40,890 bases of DNA from an uncultured Lachnospiraceae bacterium (GCA_905203555.1 CAJKWK010000020.1:1-40890); one strand, 5' to 3'. Numbered from the stretch's first letter, positions 21,099 through 30,055 are shown. Program-made: numbers and translations. The notes: generated by a model not told the origin, from the letters alone.

Positions 21099-23465
21099 AT
21101 GAAAAATAAAGAATTTAGAACATTAATGGCAATCGTCACTTTGACCGGAACACTGCTTACAGGTTTAACAGCCTGGGCTGCACCGGCATACGCTGCCGAT
21201 ACTGTAAATACAACTACGACAACAGAAGCATCCTCATCCACTTCTGTTTCCAACGCAAAACCATATAAAGACGAGACTGTCTATGCCACAATCGACGGAG
21301 ACGGAACTGTCAAAGCGGTAACCGTATCTGATCAATTAAAAAATATTTCTGATATCAAAAATGTTACAGATAAATCAGATTTACAGAATATCGAAAATGT
21401 AAAGGGTGATGAAACATTTACTTCTAAAAACGGAACTCTGACCTGGAACACTGCGGATGCTGATATCTGCTATCAGGGTACAACTGCCAAAGCACTTCCG
21501 GTAGCTGTAAAAGTAACCTATACACTGGACGGCAAACAAATGCCTGCTTCTGAATTAGCAGGAAAAAGCGGACACCTTGTCATCCGTTATACCTATGAAA
21601 ATAATTCTGCTGAAAAAGCAGAAGAAAAAACACCATTTCTGATGGCAACCGGGCTGATGCTGGACAGCGCTGTTTTCAAAAATGTAACTGTCACAAACGG
21701 TAAACTGCTCTCTGATGGTGAAAAAGAAATCGCAATCGGGCTGGGACTTCCATCTGTTTCCGAAATGCTCGGAACCGATGAACTGGACATTCCTGATTAC
21801 TTTGAGGTGGAAGCGGATGTCACAGAATACGAAGCTGTAGAAGGCATGACAGTTGCCACAAACTCCTTATTCAATGATCTGGATACAGAAGGTTTTGACA
21901 ATCTCTCTGATTTGCAAGACTCTATGAACCAGCTGCAGAGTGCTTCTAACCAGCTGGTAGACGGAAGCGGCAAACTTCGCGAAGGTCTAGACACACTGCT
22001 TTCTTCTTCCGGAACATTAACAGACGGCATCAATCAACTTGCAACCGGAAGTTCTTCTCTCGCCGCAGGTACACAGACACTGAAAGACGGTGCTGATGAA
22101 TTATCAGGAGGATTAAATACAGCTTCTTCCAAAGTATCAAATGAACTGCTCCCAGGTGTGCAGGCTTTGGACAATGGCGTTGCCCAGATGCAAGGCAGCT
22201 TGGCCTCTAATCTTCCGACGCTTGCCAACGGTGTCAGCGCTCTCGATAACGGAATCGGTCAGGTTGCTGACGGAACACGCGCCTTAAAAAACGGAATTGA
22301 TCAGATTGCTGCCGGTACACATGCACTGTATAACGGTTTGACACAAGCCGGCGACGGAATCACCTCTGTAAACAATGGAGTTCAGGCTCTTGCTCAAAAA
22401 ACTCCGGCATTAGCAGCCGGAGCAACCGGAGTATCTGACGGTGCAACTGCTTTAGCTCAGGCTCTGGAGGGACTTTCCAATTCCCCTGCAGACATTGCCA
22501 CATCTGCTGCAGCCGACAGCCGAGAGGAAATTCAGACATTACAGACCTTATTAGATTCCGGTGCGATTACAGACGAAACTACAGCAAATACGATCAATGC
22601 TGTCATCACAGCGCTAACTTCCGAACAAGATGCCCGTGATGCTGCTGCAAACGCACCAACCGAGCTAAATGCAGCCCTCAAGGGACTCGCTGCCAAAGCA
22701 AATGAACTTGCTGCCGGTGCCAAAACAGTAGCCGACGGAACCGCCGCTGTTAACGCACAGTTCCAGCCCGGATCCAATGACGCTCCGACATTAGCCTATG
22801 GTGTCACACAGCTTTACGGCGCTTTCCATTCCGAAAACGGTCTCATTGCATCTACCCAAAAATTGGATGCTGCTTTAAGTACCGGAACAGAAACAACACC
22901 GTCCATTCAAGCAGCCATTACCAGATTGGATGCTGCTTTAAATATCGGTGATCCGGATAAAAATGTTTCCAGCCTTCGCAACGGCGCTTCTCAGCTAAAC
23001 ACTGCTGTAAATGGCGAAAATGGTCTGACCGCTCAGGTTTCCGGCGGCGTATCACAGTTAAAGGCCGGAACTTCACAGCTTTTAGCAGGTGTAGACGGTG
23101 AAAAAGGTCTTGCAGCCGGATTAAATCTACTGAATGCAGGAGCAGGCAAGCTGGCTTCCGGAAGCGGAGATTTAAACACCGGAGCCAATACCCTCGCAAA
23201 CGGAATCGGCACACTTCAGACCGGTTCCGGTGCGCTCATTGACGGAGTCAAGCAGCTGGATGATGGAGCCGTACAGTTGAACGATGGTATGATTCAATTC
23301 GACGAAGAAGGCATCCAAAAACTTGTCAATGTATTCAGTGGAGACATCGAAGGTCTTTTGGATAAAGCTAACGCAATGCTTGACACTTCCAGAGCTTACA
23401 AAAACTTCTCCGGAATTGCCGATGATATGGACGGCGAAGTCAAATTTGTATTTGTAACCGAGTAA
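21099..23465 (+). CDS. Secreted heptad-repeat protein (X-X-G repeats), exporter partner
   Basis: A 788-residue exported protein with a signal peptide (1-33, ending APAYAAD). Residues about 40-260 form a beta-rich region. From about 270 to 745 it consists of imperfect Leu-x-x-Gly heptads such as QLVDGSGKLREGLDTLLSS, TLKDGADELSGGLNTASS and GSGDLNTGANTLANGIGTL, as in the YhgE/Pip-type and heptad-repeat families (TIGR03057-like). Such repeats form long helical stalks. Unlike YhgE it has no C-terminal membrane domain and no sortase motif. It begins 63 bases after the MMPL exporter with AAGGAGG, so it shares the TetR-controlled transcript. I infer a structural or adaptor role in exporting or sequestering a hydrophobic compound across the wall. 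Confidence 0.8.
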   Translation: MKNKEFRTLMAIVTLTGTLLTGLTAWAAPAYAADTVNTTTTTEASSSTSVSNAKPYKDETVYATIDGDGTVKAVTVSDQLKNISDIKNVTDKSDLQNIENVKGDETFTSKNGTLTWNTADADICYQGTTAKALPVAVKVTYTLDGKQMPASELAGKSGHLVIRYTYENNSAEKAEEKTPFLMATGLMLDSAVFKNVTVTNGKLLSDGEKEIAIGLGLPSVSEMLGTDELDIPDYFEVEADVTEYEAVEGMTVATNSLFNDLDTEGFDNLSDLQDSMNQLQSASNQLVDGSGKLREGLDTLLSSSGTLTDGINQLATGSSSLAAGTQTLKDGADELSGGLNTASSKVSNELLPGVQALDNGVAQMQGSLASNLPTLANGVSALDNGIGQVADGTRALKNGIDQIAAGTHALYNGLTQAGDGITSVNNGVQALAQKTPALAAGATGVSDGATALAQALEGLSNSPADIATSAAADSREEIQTLQTLLDSGAITDETTANTINAVITALTSEQDARDAAANAPTELNAALKGLAAKANELAAGAKTVADGTAAVNAQFQPGSNDAPTLAYGVTQLYGAFHSENGLIASTQKLDAALSTGTETTPSIQAAITRLDAALNIGDPDKNVSSLRNGASQLNTAVNGENGLTAQVSGGVSQLKAGTSQLLAGVDGEKGLAAGLNLLNAGAGKLASGSGDLNTGANTLANGIGTLQTGSGALIDGVKQLDDGAVQLNDGMIQFDEEGIQKLVNVFSGDIEGLLDKANAMLDTSRAYKNFSGIADDMDGEVKFVFVTE

Positions 23466-23540
23466 TTCGAATAAACCCCATTTTGTTTTGCATGCAGCAA
23501 TGATACTCGGCATCGCTGCATACATCCTTTATCATGATGC

Positions 23541-23568
23541 GAGCCGTCGGACACTTGTCCGGCGGCTC
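23541..23568 (+). terminator. Terminator of the exporter operon
   Basis: Twelve-pair stem GAGCCGTCGGAC (23541-23552) / GTCCGGCGGCTC (23557-23568) with one wobble and a 4-base loop, followed by AATTATTTT. It lies 75 bases after the heptad-repeat gene. Confidence 0.8.
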
Positions 23569-23619
23569 AATTATTTTCCATATTTCAAACGAAAATAAAT
23601 AAAAATCCCAAAGCATTCC

Positions 23620-23648
23620 TTGGGTAAATGAAGAGAACTTGCTATAAT
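23620..23648 (+). promoter_or_regulatory. Promoter in front of the decayed peptidase gene
   Basis: TTGGGT (23620-23625), 17 bp, TATAAT (23643-23648), then AAAGGAG before the ATG at 23682. Expression signals survive although the coding region does not. Confidence 0.55.
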
Positions 23649-23681
23649 AATAGATATCATACATATAAAGGAGCATACAAT

Positions 23682-24322
23682 ATGTCAGAATCATTGGCAG
23701 TCAGCCTAACAAAACAACTTATTAAAATAGAAAGCACAGATCCGGGTACTTATGAGGGAGCCCTCAAAGACTGGATCAAAAACTGGTTTCTTTCTCTGGA
23801 AAAACACATTGTTTCAAACAACTCCACACTCACCGGACCACTTCTCCGACTCTCCGAAACAGAAGTCCTTCCCGGACTTTAAAGCTCATCTGTACTGTAG
23901 ACGAAGAAGATTTCATGAGAGGAGCAGAACAATGTATTTGTTCCGGATGGGTCACCTCGACGGATTGGATTATGGATGCAGAACCAACCAACGGACAGAT
24001 TCAGGTCGCACACAAAGGCCGCACCTGGTATGAAATTGAAGTATCCGGTCATACCGCCCCTATGTAGAGAAAGATGCATCTGCGCCTTTCTTAAATCATA
24101 TGTTGGACATTTGCCGCACTGTCACAAAAAAAAACCGACCGTCAGTTATTTTCCAGGATATACGGATACCGCTGTCATTGCCGGAAAACTGCAGAATCAC
24201 AACTGTATGTCCTACGGTCCCGGCAACTTAGAATGTGCTCATCAGCCTGACGAATGGGTTGCTGTAGAAGATATCCTGCGTTGTGAAAATGTCTATTTTC
24301 AAATGACAGATTTACTCTTTTG
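23682..24322 (+). pseudogene. Decayed M20-family peptidase (ArgE/DapE-like), deleted and frameshifted
   Basis: Remnant of a zinc-dependent M20 amidohydrolase. The first part reads SLAVSLTKQLIKIESTDPGTYEGALKDW-type sequence in frame from 23682 to 23882. It jumps to another frame near 23873 (LKLICTVDEEDFMRGAEQ, then EPTNGQIQVAHKGRTWYEIEV) until a stop at 24065. The C-terminal end returns in the first frame (YFPGYTDTAVIAGKLQNHN, SYGPGNLECAHQPDEW). Intact members have about 370-400 residues, but only about 640 bases remain. The stretch with the first metal ligands (HxD type) and most of the dimerisation domain are missing. A run of nine A near 24125 could be one slip site. The original substrate is unknown. 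Confidence 0.88.
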
Positions 24323-24348
24323 ATTTTCCATTCTACCTCTTTTCGCAA

Positions 24349-24392
24349 AAAAGCAGCGTGATTTTGAAAGAAAACAAAATCACGCTGCTTTT
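24349..24392. terminator. Strong bidirectional terminator
   Basis: Stem AAAAGCAGCGTGATTTTG (24349-24366) / CAAAATCACGCTGCTTTT (24375-24392) with an 8-base loop. T-runs lie on both strands, between the peptidase remnant and the convergent mutarotase-like gene. Confidence 0.9.
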
Positions 24393-24415
24393 ATCTCTTC
24401 TCAAAAATGATATCA

Positions 24416-25285
24416 TCAGGCAACCACAATCTGATATTTCTTTGAAAACGTCTCTTCCTTTCCCAAACAATTGATGCCCGGTTTCTTAGAAAGATCCTCT
24501 TCAAATCCATAATTATCACAGCGCCCTGCCCAAGGCTCAAGACAGACAAACGGTGCTCCCGCCGGAGACCAGATTCCAAAGTTCGGGAATCCCTCACAAC
24601 GTACACCGACATACGGCGTGCCATCTTTCTGACACAGCCATGCCTCCTGCACCTGCGAACCATCCATCACAATCGTATCCACCTTAAACATCTCTTCATT
24701 CAACGGATGATAACCATCCGTCAATTCCAATTCATACGTCGAATCCGGAAGTCCACACCCTGATGCCAGATCCAGCCGTATACATTCCAGCTTCTCTTTG
24801 CCCGGGAACTTCAGGCAATAGTCCTGTTTTTCCTCTCCATCCTTCATAAAGGCAAATGCCGGATGCGCACCGATGGTAAAATACATATTTTCATCCATGC
24901 AATTCTTTACCTGCCATTCAACCTCAACCGATTTTTCAATAAGCCGATAGTGAACATGCAATTCAAAATCATACGGATATACTTCTTTTGTTTCCTCTGT
25001 GGAATGCATCAGAAATGAGACTTCACTCTCTGAGGTCTTTACGCACTTAAACTGCGTATCCCTTGCAAATCCATGCTGAGAAGTCGGATATCGCACCCCT
25101 TCTACATGCAAAGTGTTTTTCCAGGTTTTCCCTACATTCGGAAACAGAATCGGTGAATGACGTTTCCAAAATCTTGCATCTCCATTCCAGAGAACCTCCG
25201 TGTCATTTTCCTTATCATAAATCCGGGTTATCTCTGCCCCAAGTTCTGCAATTTCCACACATAAAACATCATTTTCCATTTTCAT
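24416..25285 (-). CDS. Aldose 1-epimerase family protein (mutarotase-like, LacX type)
   Basis: A 289-residue beta-sandwich protein of the galactose-mutarotase superfamily, which interconverts alpha and beta anomers of free or phosphorylated sugars. Candidate catalytic residues are His in SQHGFAR, His in FTIGAHPAFAF and Glu in VCLEPWAGR near the C-terminus; the N-terminal LGAEITRIYDKENDTEVLW block is characteristic. GGGGG lies about 9 bases before the ATG at 25285; the Met two codons later is an alternative. It ends just before a bidirectional terminator. The gene upstream on the same strand is a lipoprotein 3' relative to another unit, so it seems to have a separate role. The exact sugar is unknown. 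Confidence 0.87.
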   Translation of the reverse strand: MKMENDVLCVEIAELGAEITRIYDKENDTEVLWNGDARFWKRHSPILFPNVGKTWKNTLHVEGVRYPTSQHGFARDTQFKCVKTSESEVSFLMHSTEETKEVYPYDFELHVHYRLIEKSVEVEWQVKNCMDENMYFTIGAHPAFAFMKDGEEKQDYCLKFPGKEKLECIRLDLASGCGLPDSTYELELTDGYHPLNEEMFKVDTIVMDGSQVQEAWLCQKDGTPYVGVRCEGFPNFGIWSPAGAPFVCLEPWAGRCDNYGFEEDLSKKPGINCLGKEETFSKKYQIVVA

Positions 25286-25325
25286 GATTCACAGCCCCCA
25301 TTTCCAAATATCCTGATATCCTTTT

Positions 25326-26387
25326 TTATTCCGTTTTTGTATCATCGGATGCTTCTACCTGTACACAGTTTTCCACCAGATAGTCAGCTACCTTTGTCTG
25401 AAGAATAGTCGTCTCAATGACGTCTTCTCCAAAATCTTTCTTGAAACTTTCTGCATCATCATATCCGGCCTGTTCTGCATATTTTTTTGTCATCTCTTCA
25501 ATCTCTTTTTTGTCCAGATTCAAATTCTTCTTATTCGCAATCAATTCACAGGCAAGTTTTCTCGTTACCGCTTTTTCTGCTTCTTCTTTTGCCTTTGTTT
25601 CAAAACTCTCTTCATCCATGCCCATGTATGTGCTCAAGAACTCCGCAAAGTCCAGTTCATACTGCTCAGCTACGCCTTCATAATACTCACGCATGTCAGA
25701 AACTTCTTTTTCTACATCCTTTTCCGGAAGTTTTTTCACTTCAATCTGGTTCAGCAAAGCCTCCATTACTTCAGAACGCAGCTGGGACTGTACTTTTTCT
25801 TTATTATACTCTTCAATATTCTCACGAATCTCCTTACGGAACTCTTCTACAGTCTCAGACTCTTCACTGATTCCCTTTACCCACTCATCTGTCATCTCCG
25901 GATAAATTCCATTCAAAGTCACAGTAAATACAGCAACCTTATCTGCCATTTCTGTGTTCTGGTAATCTGCCGGGAATTTTACTTCAATATCAAAAGTCTC
26001 GCCTGGTTTATGACCTACGATCTGTTCTTCAAATCCTTTATAATCTCCATTTGCACCGATATAAGCTCCGGAACCCAGTTCCAGTTCTGCTCCCTGCGCG
26101 CTGCCTCCGTCAAATGCTACGTCATCCACCTTGCCGACATAGTCCAAGCTGACAGTATCTCCATCTTCTGCTGTCCCCTCTGTTTCCAAGGATGCACCTC
26201 TGTAACTGTTCATTGTACTCTCTACGTACTGATCTGATACTTCCTCCGGCTCAGCCACCTGTGCCACTTCCAGACCTTTATACTGCTTAATGGTAATATT
26301 CTCATTAGAGAGTTCTCCGCTGCAGGCAGACAACGCTCCTGCCATTGTAATACACAGCACTGCAGCTGCTAATTTCTTCTTCATCAT
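25326..26387 (-). CDS. Lipoprotein with FKBP and trigger-factor-like domains (extracytoplasmic foldase)
   Basis: A probable surface chaperone and peptidyl-prolyl isomerase, about 353 residues from the ATG at 26387, which has AGGTG 8 bases upstream; a GTG at 26393 is also in frame. MKKKLAAAVLCITMAGALSACS is a lipoprotein signal with lipobox LSAC. Residues about 70-165 resemble FKBP: EDGDTVSLDYVGKVDDVAFDGG, then ELELGSGAYI, GFEEQIVGHKPGETFDIEVKFP and AVFTVTLNGI. The rest matches the trigger factor C-terminal helical arms (VEEFRKEIRENIEEYNKEK, ETTILQTKVADYLVENC). The ribosome-binding domain of cytosolic trigger factor is missing, replaced by the lipid anchor. It probably aids folding of exported proteins. 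Confidence 0.88.
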   Translation of the reverse strand: MMKKKLAAAVLCITMAGALSACSGELSNENITIKQYKGLEVAQVAEPEEVSDQYVESTMNSYRGASLETEGTAEDGDTVSLDYVGKVDDVAFDGGSAQGAELELGSGAYIGANGDYKGFEEQIVGHKPGETFDIEVKFPADYQNTEMADKVAVFTVTLNGIYPEMTDEWVKGISEESETVEEFRKEIRENIEEYNKEKVQSQLRSEVMEALLNQIEVKKLPEKDVEKEVSDMREYYEGVAEQYELDFAEFLSTYMGMDEESFETKAKEEAEKAVTRKLACELIANKKNLNLDKKEIEEMTKKYAEQAGYDDAESFKKDFGEDVIETTILQTKVADYLVENCVQVEASDDTKTE

Positions 26388-26539
26388 ATTCACGTCACCT
26401 CGTATTATATTCTGAGTTTCTTCTCAGGTATTGACCGCTCCTAAAAGAGAGTCTCAAACGCAATTAAGTATACCACAAATCCCTTCTAAATAAAAGCTCG
26501 GCAAAGCATTTCCTTAGGATTTAATAGTTATTTCACAAA

Positions 26540-28015
26540 CTACAAGAGCGGAGATAACAATCTGGAAAACTGTTCCTTTGTTTTAATCACCAAACTCCTC
26601 TGATCATAAACCTTTCTTGTTACATGTGTAGACTTCGTCATATCATTTTCAAAAGCTCTTTCCAGACGCTGCACCGTTCTTTCGCTATAAATAACCGCAT
26701 TGACCTCAAAATTCAATCCAAAGCTGCGAATGTCCATATTTGCTGTACCAACACAGGCAACCATCCCATCTACGCTCAGCGTCTTCGCATGGAGAAATCC
26801 ATTGTCGTAAACATAGCATTTTGCTCCCGCCGCTACCATATCTCCCAAATAGGAATAGGTCGCCCAATACACAAATGGGTGATCCGGCTTACAAGGCACC
26901 ATGATCCGCACATCGATTCCTGAACGACTGGCAATTTTAAGCGCATCTAAAATCGAATCATCCGGAATAAAATACGGAGTCTGAATATACACATGATGTT
27001 TCGCACTGTGGATCAGCCTCAAATAATTATCATGTATTGTTTTAATCTGAGAATCCGGTCCGCTGGAAATAATCTGCACCGGATCATGACCATTGCGGAC
27101 ATACCGGGGGATCTCAAATAACTTATCTTCTAAGAAAAGATTTTCCTTTGCCGCATAATTCCAGTCCAACACAAAGCGGACAGCAAGTGAAGTCACTGCC
27201 GCCCCTTCTATACACAGATGCGTATCTCTCCAATAGCCAAATTTTTCTTCCAATCCCAGATACTCTCTTCCTACATTAAATCCACCGACAAACCCGACCC
27301 GGCCGTCAATCACGACGATTTTCCGGTGATTCCGGTAATTGATACGCAGCTGAAGAGGTCCAAACAACGCCGGAAAAAATTCTGCCACGTGAATTCCTGC
27401 CCGCGACATCCGCTCCCAGTCCTTTTGGTGCATAGAACGGCATCCCATACTGTCAAACAACACACGAACTTCCACACCTTGTTTTACTTTCTTCACAAGG
27501 ACCTTCTCTATCTCGCGCCAGAGTTCATCCCGCTGGATAATATAATATTGAATATGAATATATCGTTTTGCCTGTTCAATCTCCTGCATCAACGCACGAA
27601 ACTTTTCTTTTCCATCCGTATAGATCCGCACATCATTATTATCCGTCAAAACAGCCTGTCCGGCTTCCAGATTATACAGGATCAGATCCCGGAAACGCCC
27701 CAATTCCGGATTTGCAAGCCGCAGCTTTTTCCGGTAAATATTTTCTTCCTGCCGCCTTACCGCATACTTTAGCTCTCCCTCTATTTCCTTTGCTTTAAAC
27801 ATCCTGCTTTTATGGAAATCCTGTCCGATCAAAAGATATAACACAAATCCGACAATTGGAATAAAATATAAAATCAGCAGCCAAGTCCAGACCGTCTGCG
27901 GATTCCTTCTCTGAAAAAATATAATGATCAACGATAGCAAAATATTAATAATAACCAGATTGTCCATCACAAAATCGCTGATGGCTGTCACTGTAGTCCA
28001 AACAGATTCTAGCAT
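26540..28015 (-). CDS. cls: Cardiolipin synthase (phospholipase D superfamily)
   Basis: Condenses two phosphatidylglycerols to cardiolipin and glycerol at the membrane. The ATG at 28015 (491 residues, MLESVWTTVTAISDF) has AAAGGAG 6 bases upstream and is preferred to 28033. Two N-terminal transmembrane helices (about 14-55, LVIINILLSLIIIFF and TWLLILYFIPIVGFVLYLLIG) anchor it. Both HKD motifs are intact: NYRNHRKIVVIDGRVGFVGG and FLHAKTLSVDGMVACVGTANMD. IQYYIIQRDELW and YIQTPYFIPDD precede them as usual. It is transcribed alone and diverges from the small membrane protein at 28165. Confidence 0.95.
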   Translation of the reverse strand: MLESVWTTVTAISDFVMDNLVIINILLSLIIIFFQRRNPQTVWTWLLILYFIPIVGFVLYLLIGQDFHKSRMFKAKEIEGELKYAVRRQEENIYRKKLRLANPELGRFRDLILYNLEAGQAVLTDNNDVRIYTDGKEKFRALMQEIEQAKRYIHIQYYIIQRDELWREIEKVLVKKVKQGVEVRVLFDSMGCRSMHQKDWERMSRAGIHVAEFFPALFGPLQLRINYRNHRKIVVIDGRVGFVGGFNVGREYLGLEEKFGYWRDTHLCIEGAAVTSLAVRFVLDWNYAAKENLFLEDKLFEIPRYVRNGHDPVQIISSGPDSQIKTIHDNYLRLIHSAKHHVYIQTPYFIPDDSILDALKIASRSGIDVRIMVPCKPDHPFVYWATYSYLGDMVAAGAKCYVYDNGFLHAKTLSVDGMVACVGTANMDIRSFGLNFEVNAVIYSERTVQRLERAFENDMTKSTHVTRKVYDQRSLVIKTKEQFSRLLSPLL

Positions 28016-28100
28016 AAAATCTCCTTTACTCATCCCTATTTACATACAGTATACTCGTTTTTCTTCTGAAAAGTAACCCTATTTTCTAAAATACAATTGC

Positions 28101-28129
28101 TTGCACTTCCCTTCAAACAATGATACAAT
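28101..28129 (+). promoter_or_regulatory. Promoter of the small membrane-anchored protein gene
   Basis: TTGCAC (28101-28106), 17-bp spacer, TACAAT (28124-28129). AGGAGGAG at 28152-28159 then precedes the GTG start. Confidence 0.65.
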
Positions 28130-28164
28130 ATTAAAAGTATAAAGGTCATTTAGGAGGAGTTATT

Positions 28165-28617
28165 GTGAAGACAGGTACAATTGTTTTAATTGTAATATTA
28201 GTAGTTTTAGTTGCTGTACTGATTGCACTCTATTTCTTTGGAAAAAAGGCAGAGAAAAAACAAGCAGAACAAAAAGCACAGATGGATGCAGTCGCACAGA
28301 CTATGAACATGCTGATTATTGACAAGAAACGAATGAAACTCAAGGAGGCTGGTCTTCCGGCTGTTGTTCTTGAGAACACACCTAAGTATCTTCGCCGTAC
28401 AAAGGTGGCTGTTGTCAAAGCTAAAGTCGGTCCGAAGATTATGACACTGATGTGTGACGAGCAGATTTTCCCACTGATTCCAGTGAAAAAAGAGGTCAAA
28501 GCAGTTGTCAGCGGAATCTATATTACAAATGTCCGCGGATTAAGAGGTCCATTAGAGACACCTCAGAAGAAAAAGGGATTTTTCTCAAGATTTAAAAAAG
28601 ACAAAAGCGAAAAGTAA
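28165..28617 (+). CDS. Membrane-anchored hypothetical protein with short basic C-terminus
   Basis: A 150-residue protein of unknown function. Residues 5-24 (TIVLIVILVVLVAVLIALYFF) form one N-terminal membrane helix, followed by a charged coiled stretch (KKAEKKQAEQKAQMDA). A compact beta-rich domain follows: MLIIDKKRMKLKEAGLP, YLRRTKVAVVKAKVGP, MTLMCDEQIFPLIPVKK, VKAVVSGIYITNVRG. The tail is Lys-rich. It starts at a GTG with AGGAGGAG about 5 bases upstream. It has its own promoter and terminator, so it is monocistronic. No catalytic motif is seen; a role at the inner face of the membrane is a guess from topology. Confidence 0.8.
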   Translation: MKTGTIVLIVILVVLVAVLIALYFFGKKAEKKQAEQKAQMDAVAQTMNMLIIDKKRMKLKEAGLPAVVLENTPKYLRRTKVAVVKAKVGPKIMTLMCDEQIFPLIPVKKEVKAVVSGIYITNVRGLRGPLETPQKKKGFFSRFKKDKSEK

Positions 28618-28622
28618 AAAAG

Positions 28623-28668
28623 AGACATTGTTTCCACCCTGTACAGCGTGTGTGACAATGTCTTTTTT
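28623..28668 (+). terminator. Intrinsic terminator
   Basis: AGACATTGT (28623-28631) pairs with ACAATGTCT (28655-28663), followed by TTTTT. It lies directly after the small membrane protein gene. Confidence 0.75.
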
Positions 28669-28724
28669 CATGGATTCAAACCTCTGAATAAAATACAATC
28701 TTACGAAAATCAATAAACTCAAAA

Positions 28725-28766
28725 AAGCCAAAAAAAGATGTCGCTCCTTAAAAGGAATGACATCTT
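28725..28766 (-). terminator. Terminator after tRNA-Glu
   Basis: Minus-strand stem AAGATGTC/GACATCTT (28766-28759 and 28742-28735), with an inner CCTT/AAGG pairing, followed by a run of seven U. It lies 10 bases after the tRNA. Confidence 0.85.
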
Positions 28767-28776
28767 CTTATCTTAG

Positions 28777-28848
28777 TGACTCCGAGGGGAATCGAACCCC
28801 TGATTCCAGCGTGAGAGGCTAGCGTCTTGACCGCTTGACCACGGAGCC
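28777..28848 (-). tRNA. tRNA-Glu (anticodon CTC)
   Basis: Cloverleaf read on the minus strand. The acceptor stem is GGCTCCG/CGGAGTC with discriminator A, and the T-arm is AGGGG-TTCGATT-CCCCT. The anticodon loop CTCTCAC reads CTC, decoding GAG. It is 72 nt without an encoded CCA. The sequence GGCTCCGTGGTCAAGCGG is typical of bacterial tRNA-Glu. Confidence 0.95.
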
Positions 28849-28952
28849 ATATAGGTTTTACTTGTTTGTATCTCTCACAAGCAAAACCTACTATATCATA
28901 TAGAATCAAAATGTGCAAGTATTTTTTTCATTTTTTTACAATTTTCAGCTTT

Positions 28953-29930
28953 TTAGCTTTCTTCTGTTTCTGTTTTTTCCTGTTCAGTCTTATCTGCTGA
29001 ATTCATTTCTCCCGCTAAAGCGCCTGACAGATCCTCTTTTACGCTTTCCTTAACCATGATCTGCAGCCCTTGTTTCCGGTTCATAATATTTACGATATCA
29101 TGCTCTCCGCCAAATTCCCCATCCAGCGTCCATGGAATCTCTTCCAGAGATTCGAACCGTATCTTTCCGGTTCGGAATGAATAAATATGCTTAGAATCAA
29201 TCTGACGGATCAAGATCGCTGCTATGATTTCATTTAATTCCAACGGATTCTTCGGCATTTTAATCAGAGTCACTTCAAATTCACCATCATCAAATACTAC
29301 ATCTTTGCCGATAATCCCCTGAAATCCACCTACAGAACGGGAATTTGTTACCATTCCAAACATGAAATCTTCCTCGATCACCTGATCTTCATATGTAACC
29401 TTGACATGATAGGACGGAATATTGAAAATACTCTTAGCCCCTTCCAATATATATGCTAAATGCCCCAACACATTTTTTACACTCTGCTTCGTCTCATAAG
29501 ACACATCCGTAAACAATCCGAACGCCGCAATATAAACAAAAAAATCCTCATTAAAAACACCGATATCGCAAGCCAGCGGTGTCCCGTTTACTGCCGTATC
29601 TGCCGCTTCTAGCATATTCTTAGATATATGAAGACTGCGTGCAAAATCATTCGTTGTTCCTGCCGGAATATAACCAATAGGAACCTGCTTAATTCTAGTT
29701 GCCATTCCGGTTACAACTTCATCCAGAGTACCATCTCCACCGCTGCAAACGACCAGATCATACTCTCCGGTATAAGTAAGCGTCTTCGTCAGTGCGTCAT
29801 GATATCTCTGTGTCGGATAAACAGTCACCTCATATCCCGACTTCACAAAAATATCCAATACATCTGCCAGTTTTGGTTTCAACATCCCGGTTCCTGCATT
29901 CGAATTATAAATAAATAACAATTTCTTCAT
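28953..29930 (-). CDS. Diacylglycerol/lipid kinase family protein (YegS/BmrU/DgkB-like)
   Basis: A cytosolic soluble lipid kinase that phosphorylates diacylglycerol or a related lipid with ATP, 325 residues. The N-terminal DAGK catalytic domain contains LFIYNSNAGTGM, the glycine-rich VVCSGGDGTLDEVVTGM (ATP site) and YIPAGTTNDFARSL. The C-terminal sandwich domain includes YIAAFGLFTDVSYETKQ and ends in a Glu/Lys-rich tail that is probably disordered. AAAGGAG lies about 9 bases before the ATG. It follows the HPr gene on the same strand but a terminator at 29970-29995 separates them. Recycling of diacylglycerol from lipoteichoic acid synthesis is a plausible role. Confidence 0.92.
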   Translation of the reverse strand: MKKLLFIYNSNAGTGMLKPKLADVLDIFVKSGYEVTVYPTQRYHDALTKTLTYTGEYDLVVCSGGDGTLDEVVTGMATRIKQVPIGYIPAGTTNDFARSLHISKNMLEAADTAVNGTPLACDIGVFNEDFFVYIAAFGLFTDVSYETKQSVKNVLGHLAYILEGAKSIFNIPSYHVKVTYEDQVIEEDFMFGMVTNSRSVGGFQGIIGKDVVFDDGEFEVTLIKMPKNPLELNEIIAAILIRQIDSKHIYSFRTGKIRFESLEEIPWTLDGEFGGEHDIVNIMNRKQGLQIMVKESVKEDLSGALAGEMNSADKTEQEKTETEES

Positions 29931-29969
29931 GCACGCATCTCCTTTCGCATCCGATTCTCATAAATCCAG

Positions 29970-29995
29970 AAAAGACTGTGCCACCCAGCACAGCC
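29970..29995 (-). terminator. Terminator of the murB-rapZ-whiA-HPr operon
   Basis: Minus-strand stem GGCTGTGC (29995-29988) / GCACAGTC (29981-29974) with a 6-base loop, followed by TTTTCT. It lies about 60 bases after the HPr stop. Confidence 0.75.
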
Positions 29996-30055
29996 CCCTC
30001 TTCTTTATATGATTACCTATTTATTGATTACCCATCTCTTTATTTCGCCTACGCA

